Below are positions 8,396 to 12,038 of a stretch of 12,038 nt of DNA, one piece after another. Made by a program: the position numbers and the translations under genes. Position 1 is the first letter of the stretch, and each line of letters begins with the position of its first letter. The notes beneath the pieces are model-generated. The model worked only from the letters and a program-made list of their open reading frames with translations. It searched no databases and was not told the DNA's origin. Origin of the DNA: Butyrivibrio sp. (GTDB lineage: Bacteria > Bacillota > Clostridia > Lachnospirales > Lachnospiraceae); the NCBI GenBank assembly GCA_024688095.1, contig JAILEJ010000108.1, positions 1 to 12,038 of the forward strand, in the 5' to 3' direction.

Positions 8396-8455
8396 TTAGA
8401 CAAAAGCTTATTGTATAATAAATTTTGATAAAACCATATAAAATGTTTAGACAAA
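8396..8455 (+). repeat. Two direct copies of TTAGACAAA upstream of the channel operon
   Basis: The 9-mer occurs at 8396-8404 and 8447-8455, 51 bases apart, each preceded by AT-rich sequence and followed within 3 bases by AGC. They flank a TATAAT word (8414-8419). They may be regulator sites in the divergent control region; chance in AT-rich DNA is possible. Confidence 0.3.
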
Positions 8456-8548
8456 GCAATAAGTTTTAGTTTCTTTGGAAACACAAGAATAATAAAACGT
8501 TAGTTTTAAAATGTCTTTACATTTAAAATCTAGAATCAGGTTTAATTC

Positions 8549-8554
8549 GGAGGG
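8549..8554 (+). promoter_or_regulatory. Ribosome binding site that fixes the start of the channel gene
   Basis: GGAGGG lies 7 bases before ATG 8562. An in-frame ATG at 8511 has no Shine-Dalgarno and adds 17 polar residues ahead of the first membrane helix, so 8562 is preferred. Confidence 0.8.
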
Positions 8555-8561
8555 TGATGGA

Positions 8562-9713
8562 ATGAAGAACAAGCTTTATTTTCTATTGTATGTATTCTAT
8601 GTTTTGGTAGTGGCATTTATATTGTATATAAATGGTGTATTTACAGGTGAGATAGGTTCAATGGTAAATCTGATCATAAATCTATGTTTCCTTGTTGTAA
8701 TCGGAATAATGTTTATAATTTCTGGTATCAGCTTTGCGGCAATTAATAAATGTACTAATGATCTTCTAAATGCAAGGGAGATCATAATTAACAAATATAA
8801 GGCAAATGGAAATAAACCTTATATTGTTAATGGTGACAATCAGGATGAAATCTTTACTGAAGAAAATCTTAAAGATGCGTTGTACAAATATTGTCTTCGT
8901 CTTGAAAAATTTCATGTAAGAAATACATATAAAAAGGGTACTGATATTGAAGAATATATAAATGAAGATCTTATTGATGAAGTTGGTATGAATTTCTATA
9001 ATTCAGGTGTATCAGGTGCGCTTACAGGACTTGGAATCCTTGGTACTTTCCTTGGACTTTCAATAGGACTTGGTTCTTTTAGCGGTAATGATATTTTTAC
9101 AATTTCTGATAATGTTGGTCCGCTTCTTTCTGGTATGAAGGTTGCTTTCCATACATCAGTTTATGGTATTTTCTTTTCTCTTATATTTAACGTTATTTAC
9201 AGAGGAATGATGGCTGATGCATATTCAAAGCTTGAAGGTTTCCTGGAAGTGTTTAAGCAGTGTGCACAGCCTGAAAATGCAGATGCAAATGCAGATATGG
9301 CATCACTTCTTATATATCAGAATAATATAGTAAGCTCATTAAAAGAAATTGTTGAACTTCAAAAGGGAATTTCAAATGCTCAGATGACAGAACTTACCAG
9401 GATTTCAGAGAAGTTTGTGTCAGAGATGACTCATGCCTGCGGTGTAGAATTTAAAGCTCTTGGAGATACACTTAAGAATGTAACATCAACTGAAACAAAG
9501 ATGCTTGAAAGCAATAAGTCCCTTGTTATGGCAGCAGATGAACTTATTGAATCAAGCAGAACTCTTCAACAGGCAGTAAAAAATACGATGGAAACCCAGA
9601 ATGTATTTGCAGAAGAATTAAAAGGGCAGAAGGAAGCTATAGATAAGGCCTGTGAGGATATCGGAAATCAGCTTTATACTTATAATAATGCTAAGCAGAT
9701 TGAGATAATATAA
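8562..9713 (+). CDS. MotA/TolQ/ExbB-family proton channel subunit, ZorA-like
   Basis: 383 residues. Four membrane helices are visible at about 5-24, 34-60, 150-173 and 191-220. Helix 3 has the family motif GALTGLGILGTFLGL (T162) and helix 4 has GMKVAFHTSVYG (T198); the equivalent threonines line the proton path in ExbB/MotA proteins. The cytoplasmic loop 61-149 is followed after helix 4 by a tail of about 160 residues that is largely helical and coiled-coil-like. Flagellar MotA has only a short tail; long tails are typical of ZorA of the Zorya anti-phage system. It is the first gene of a two-gene operon, 10 bases ahead of the MotB-like partner. Together they should form a proton-driven 5:2 motor in the membrane. 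ZorA-like is an inference from architecture; a generic ExbB homologue is the alternative. Confidence 0.85.
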   Translation: MKNKLYFLLYVFYVLVVAFILYINGVFTGEIGSMVNLIINLCFLVVIGIMFIISGISFAAINKCTNDLLNAREIIINKYKANGNKPYIVNGDNQDEIFTEENLKDALYKYCLRLEKFHVRNTYKKGTDIEEYINEDLIDEVGMNFYNSGVSGALTGLGILGTFLGLSIGLGSFSGNDIFTISDNVGPLLSGMKVAFHTSVYGIFFSLIFNVIYRGMMADAYSKLEGFLEVFKQCAQPENADANADMASLLIYQNNIVSSLKEIVELQKGISNAQMTELTRISEKFVSEMTHACGVEFKALGDTLKNVTSTETKMLESNKSLVMAADELIESSRTLQQAVKNTMETQNVFAEELKGQKEAIDKACEDIGNQLYTYNNAKQIEII

Positions 9714-9723
9714 GGAGCCGGTT

Positions 9724-10671
9724 ATGGGAAGATATAAGAATAAAAGGAAAAAAAGAGAAGCCTTTGAAGACCATAGCTATTGGCAATCCTATTCGGATAT
9801 GATGGCTGCTCTTTTGCTAATATTTATAATTATTATTGCAATTACACTTGCTATATACAAAAAGAAAACGACAGATCTTGATAATACAAAGGCAGAACTT
9901 GAAACAACCAAGGAACAGCTCGAAACTACAAGAGAAGAAATTGAAAAGTCTAATGAAGAGCTTGCTAACTCACTCTTGGAATTGCAGGAAGCATATGATC
10001 AGGCAGCTATGACAGATGAAGAACTTCAGGAGGCATATCAGAAAATTGCAGAGACTCAGAACAATTTAAATTCAGCTTATCTTGAAATTGCAGATGCTCA
10101 GGCAGAGCTTGCGACAACAAAGACAGAGCTACAATCAATTGTTGGTATAAAGACAGACCTTATAGGAGAACTGCAAAGTGCATTTAATAATTCCAAGATG
10201 GAGGTTGATGCACAGACTGGTTCAATTACTTTCTCGTCAGACGTTCTTTTTGCATATAATGATGAGGAGCTTACAGAGGATAGTGAAAAGACACTAGCTG
10301 AGGTAATACCTAAGTATATACAGGTTCTTTTACAGGATGCATATATTGATAATATTTCAGAAATCATCATAGAAGGTCATACAGATACTGATGGTACATA
10401 TGAATATAATATGGAGCTATCTTATGCAAGAGCAAAAGCGGTTGCTGATTTTTGTCTTGATAGTGATAATGGTCTGTCTGAAGAACAGATTGAACAACTT
10501 CAGAAAATACTTACTGTAAATGGTAAATCCTACAGTGATCCTGTATATGTTAAAGATGCTGATGGAAATGATACAGATGAGATTGATATGGAAAGTTCAA
10601 GAAGAGTTGAGATCAAGTTCAGACTAAAAGAAGATGAAATGATTGAGAAGATACAGGAAGTTTTGAATTAA
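9724..10671 (+). CDS. MotB/OmpA-family peptidoglycan-binding stator subunit, ZorB-like
   Basis: 315 residues. A basic, cytoplasmic N-terminus is followed by WQSYSDMMAALLLIF, where D25 matches the proton-carrying aspartate of MotB (Asp32 in E. coli), and one membrane helix at about 26-45. Residues 46-135 form a long heptad coiled coil rich in E, L, T and Q. The C-terminal OmpA-like domain (about 155-305) has IIIEGHTDTDG, LSYARAKAV and SSRRVEIKF, the residues that grip peptidoglycan. The start is fixed by AAGGAG 6 bases before ATG 9724, which overlaps the end of the upstream gene. It is the anchor partner of the upstream channel. The coiled coil between helix and OmpA domain is longer than I would expect for ZorB, which may reflect a thick Gram-positive wall (inference). 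Confidence 0.88.
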   Translation: MGRYKNKRKKREAFEDHSYWQSYSDMMAALLLIFIIIIAITLAIYKKKTTDLDNTKAELETTKEQLETTREEIEKSNEELANSLLELQEAYDQAAMTDEELQEAYQKIAETQNNLNSAYLEIADAQAELATTKTELQSIVGIKTDLIGELQSAFNNSKMEVDAQTGSITFSSDVLFAYNDEELTEDSEKTLAEVIPKYIQVLLQDAYIDNISEIIIEGHTDTDGTYEYNMELSYARAKAVADFCLDSDNGLSEEQIEQLQKILTVNGKSYSDPVYVKDADGNDTDEIDMESSRRVEIKFRLKEDEMIEKIQEVLN

Positions 10672-10700
10672 TTATTCTGGTTTCATTTATTAACAAATAC

Positions 10701-10744
10701 AAGAGATATAAAGCAGAGCGTTAATCTGTTTTATATCTCTTTTT
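10701..10744 (+). terminator. Rho-independent terminator of the channel operon
   Basis: Bases 10701-10717 pair with 10725-10741: a 17-bp stem with one G-U pair and a 7-base loop (GCGTTAA), running into TTTTT at 10740-10744. It lies 30 bases after the MotB-like stop and ends the operon after two genes. Confidence 0.92.
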
Positions 10745-10768
10745 ATATGGACTGAAATATTTGAAGAA

Positions 10769-11779
10769 TCAGATTATTGTTCTGATTGATTTTCTTATTT
10801 CTAGTGTAGGCGTTACCTCAAGTTTAAGGGCGTACTGTTCAGGTCTGTTAAAAGAGGATAGGAGTATATCAACAGCAAGAGTACCCATATAAAATCTGGG
10901 TACTTTAACGGTGGTAAGTGGTGGATCAATATACTCACTCATGGGAAGATCGTCAAATCCAATAACAGATATGTCTTTGGGAACATTAATACCACATTCT
11001 TTCATTGCTTTTATTGCACCGATGGCTATCATGTCATTATCTGCCACATAGCTGGAGGAGAGCTGTTCACCTGATTTTATAATATCCAGCATCTCTTTGT
11101 AAGCACCATCTATTGTTGGCGGGAGCTCATGAATGATCGAACCTGATTTGGGCATGACATTGTGCTTTAATGCAGCGTAGAATCCTTGGGAGCGCTGCTC
11201 AAAATCATAAGTATTCATGGTGGATTTTAAGTAACCAGGTTGTTCACCTGTCTTTTTGATAATATAATTTGTTGATTCAAAAAAAGCATCATAATTATTT
11301 ATCTGTATAGTTGTAAATCTTGAAGACCTGAATTGATTATCCATCAGAATTACATTAAGAGAAGTAAAAGAAAGCAGCTGGAAATCAGCCTCGGTCATCA
11401 TGTATGCAAAAAGAATAACTCCTGCAGGGTGCTCTGATTCAAGACTTTTTAATCTTTGAGCAAATTGTTCTCTGCTAAAAACTGATACTGAATTTGCAAG
11501 ATATCCATTTTGCATGCATTGGGATTCTATTCCAGCAATGGTTTCCCGGAAAAAATTGTTTGTATAAATATTTCTTCCTTTTTCATATTGCATAATATAG
11601 ATCATTTTTTTATGACGACCGGTTCCTCTGGTCTTTTTATTAATTTCAAGTCCGGTTTCTTTTGCTGCTTCTAATATTTTCTGTTTAGTAGCTGCGCTAA
11701 TACCCGGACGATCATTTAAAGCAAGTGAAACAGTTGCTTCTGATATTCCAAGCTTTTTGGCAAGTTCTTTGGATGTCAT
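10769..11779 (-). CDS. LacI/GalR-family transcriptional regulator
   Basis: 336 residues, the normal family length. The N-terminus is the LacI helix-turn-helix and hinge (about 1-55: SKELAKKLGISEATVSLAL, then NDRPGIS and KILEAAKETG). The rest is a periplasmic-binding-protein-like effector domain that ends with the conserved ISVIGFDDLPMSEYIDPPLTTV segment. It represses or activates sugar genes; its ligand and targets are not visible. AAGGAG lies 8 bases before ATG 11779. It converges on the channel operon and shows no functional link to it. Its first 12 codons and 50 bases of leader are repeated in inverted orientation at the right edge of the window. Confidence 0.93.
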   Translation of the reverse strand: MTSKELAKKLGISEATVSLALNDRPGISAATKQKILEAAKETGLEINKKTRGTGRHKKMIYIMQYEKGRNIYTNNFFRETIAGIESQCMQNGYLANSVSVFSREQFAQRLKSLESEHPAGVILFAYMMTEADFQLLSFTSLNVILMDNQFRSSRFTTIQINNYDAFFESTNYIIKKTGEQPGYLKSTMNTYDFEQRSQGFYAALKHNVMPKSGSIIHELPPTIDGAYKEMLDIIKSGEQLSSSYVADNDMIAIGAIKAMKECGINVPKDISVIGFDDLPMSEYIDPPLTTVKVPRFYMGTLAVDILLSSFNRPEQYALKLEVTPTLEIRKSIRTII

Positions 11780-11829
11780 ATAAAATCTCCTTTAAATCAT
11801 TACTTGCAATGTGTAAAAAGATAATAAGC
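11744..11829 (-). repeat. Left arm of an 86-base inverted repeat (lacI start and leader)
   Basis: This arm matches the reverse complement of 11953-12038 at 84 of 86 bases. It holds 12 lacI codons, the ribosome site and about 50 bases of leader. The two differences, at 11800 and 11825, lie in the leader, and both read as A in this copy's sense strand and G in the other. Confidence 0.93.
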
Positions 11830-11952
11830 CGTTGACTAAAAAATATATTGAAGAAATTTAAATATTATATATAAAATTTAATTCTGAATGATTTAATAAG
11901 AATTATTTAAAACTCTATTTCAATATTTAAATTTTGATTAAACTCGTAATAC
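11830..11952. other. Divergent control region between the two lacI starts
   Basis: This 123-base spacer is very AT-rich and holds no gene. A weak promoter toward the right copy is TTGATT (11934-11939) and TGTTAT (11956-11961), 16 bases apart. A 13-base word AAATTTAAATATT (11854-11866) recurs in inverted form at 11922-11934, 6 bases off the repeat axis. This may mean the spacer is itself a decayed part of the same inverted duplication, or just AT richness. Confidence 0.4.
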
Positions 11953-12038
11953 GCTTGTTATCTTTTTACACATTGCAAGTAGTGATTTAAAGGAGATTTT
12001 ATATGACATCCAAAGAACTTGCCAAAAAGCTTGGAATA
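11953..12038 (+). repeat. Right arm of the 86-base inverted repeat
   Basis: This is the inverted counterpart of 11744-11829. The last 56 bases (11983-12038) are identical to the left arm and run to the window end, so the full arm may be longer. Confidence 0.93.
12003..12038 (+). CDS. LacI-family regulator, second copy (3'-partial, 12 codons)
   Basis: ATG 12003 has AAGGAG 8 bases upstream. The 12 visible codons (MTSKELAKKLGI) are identical in DNA to the start of the minus-strand LacI gene, including the third codon positions. The window ends here, so it is unknown whether this is a full paralogue, a fragment or an assembly fold-back. If genuine, the two regulators are divergent and share a 223-base gap. 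Confidence 0.55.
   Translation, partial: MTSKELAKKLGI

Noticed and set aside
8397..8419. TAGACA and TATAAT as a promoter of the motor operon
   Set aside because: The spacing is 11 bases, far short of 16-18, so they cannot act as a -35/-10 pair. TATAAT alone may still be a -10.
8562..10671. Flagellar MotA/MotB stator genes
   Set aside because: The channel subunit has a tail of about 160 residues after helix 4 and no sign of the short flagellar MotA architecture. No flagellar or chemotaxis gene is nearby.
8562..11779. A complete Zorya anti-phage system
   Set aside because: Only ZorA- and ZorB-like proteins are present. A terminator follows at once, and the next gene is a LacI regulator, not ZorC, ZorD or ZorE.
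1..12038. CRISPR array, tRNA or rRNA genes, insertion sequences
   Set aside because: No regularly spaced repeats, no tRNA-like cloverleaf, no rRNA sequence and no transposase were seen on either strand.

Overview
The window is AT-rich, with compact genes, strong AGGAGG-type ribosome sites, short intergenic gaps and U-tract hairpin terminators. Gene content (BIG2/leucine-rich-repeat surface protein, AraC and LacI sugar regulators, a gut-type beta-glucuronidase, O-acetylhomoserine sulfhydrylase) fits an anaerobic gut or rumen Clostridium relative, most likely Lachnospiraceae. That placement is inferred from protein style only; no rRNA or other marker gene is present.

Layout, left to right: (1) 1-1059, the C-terminal part of a secreted surface protein with two BIG2 domains and BspA-type leucine-rich repeats, closed by a hairpin terminator. 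(2) 1138-4366, a divergent catabolic unit: an AraC-family regulator on the minus strand and a beta-glucuronidase (uidA type) on the plus strand, sharing a 151-base control region with a good promoter for the regulator. (3) 4370-6391, a UvrD/PcrA-like superfamily 1 helicase that starts 3 bases after the glucuronidase stop, so the two are probably co-transcribed. (4) 6578-7861, a metY-type sulfhydrylase with its own leader, which holds a 13-bp stem-loop; a strong bidirectional terminator separates it from a convergent 109-residue gene of unknown function. (5) 8562-10671, a two-gene operon for a MotA/ExbB-like channel subunit with a long cytoplasmic tail and a MotB/OmpA-like, peptidoglycan-binding partner. 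This pair resembles ZorA/ZorB of the Zorya anti-phage system, but no ZorC, ZorD or ZorE follows. (6) 10769-11779, a LacI-family regulator on the minus strand. At the right edge, the first 12 codons and the upstream leader of this gene reappear in inverted orientation, so the window ends inside what looks like a second, divergent lacI copy, or inside an assembly fold-back.

The genes look like several independent units rather than one system. Functional coupling is best supported for AraC with beta-glucuronidase, and for the two channel genes. The most unusual items are the orphan ZorAB-like operon and the 86-base inverted repeat that carries two lacI starts.
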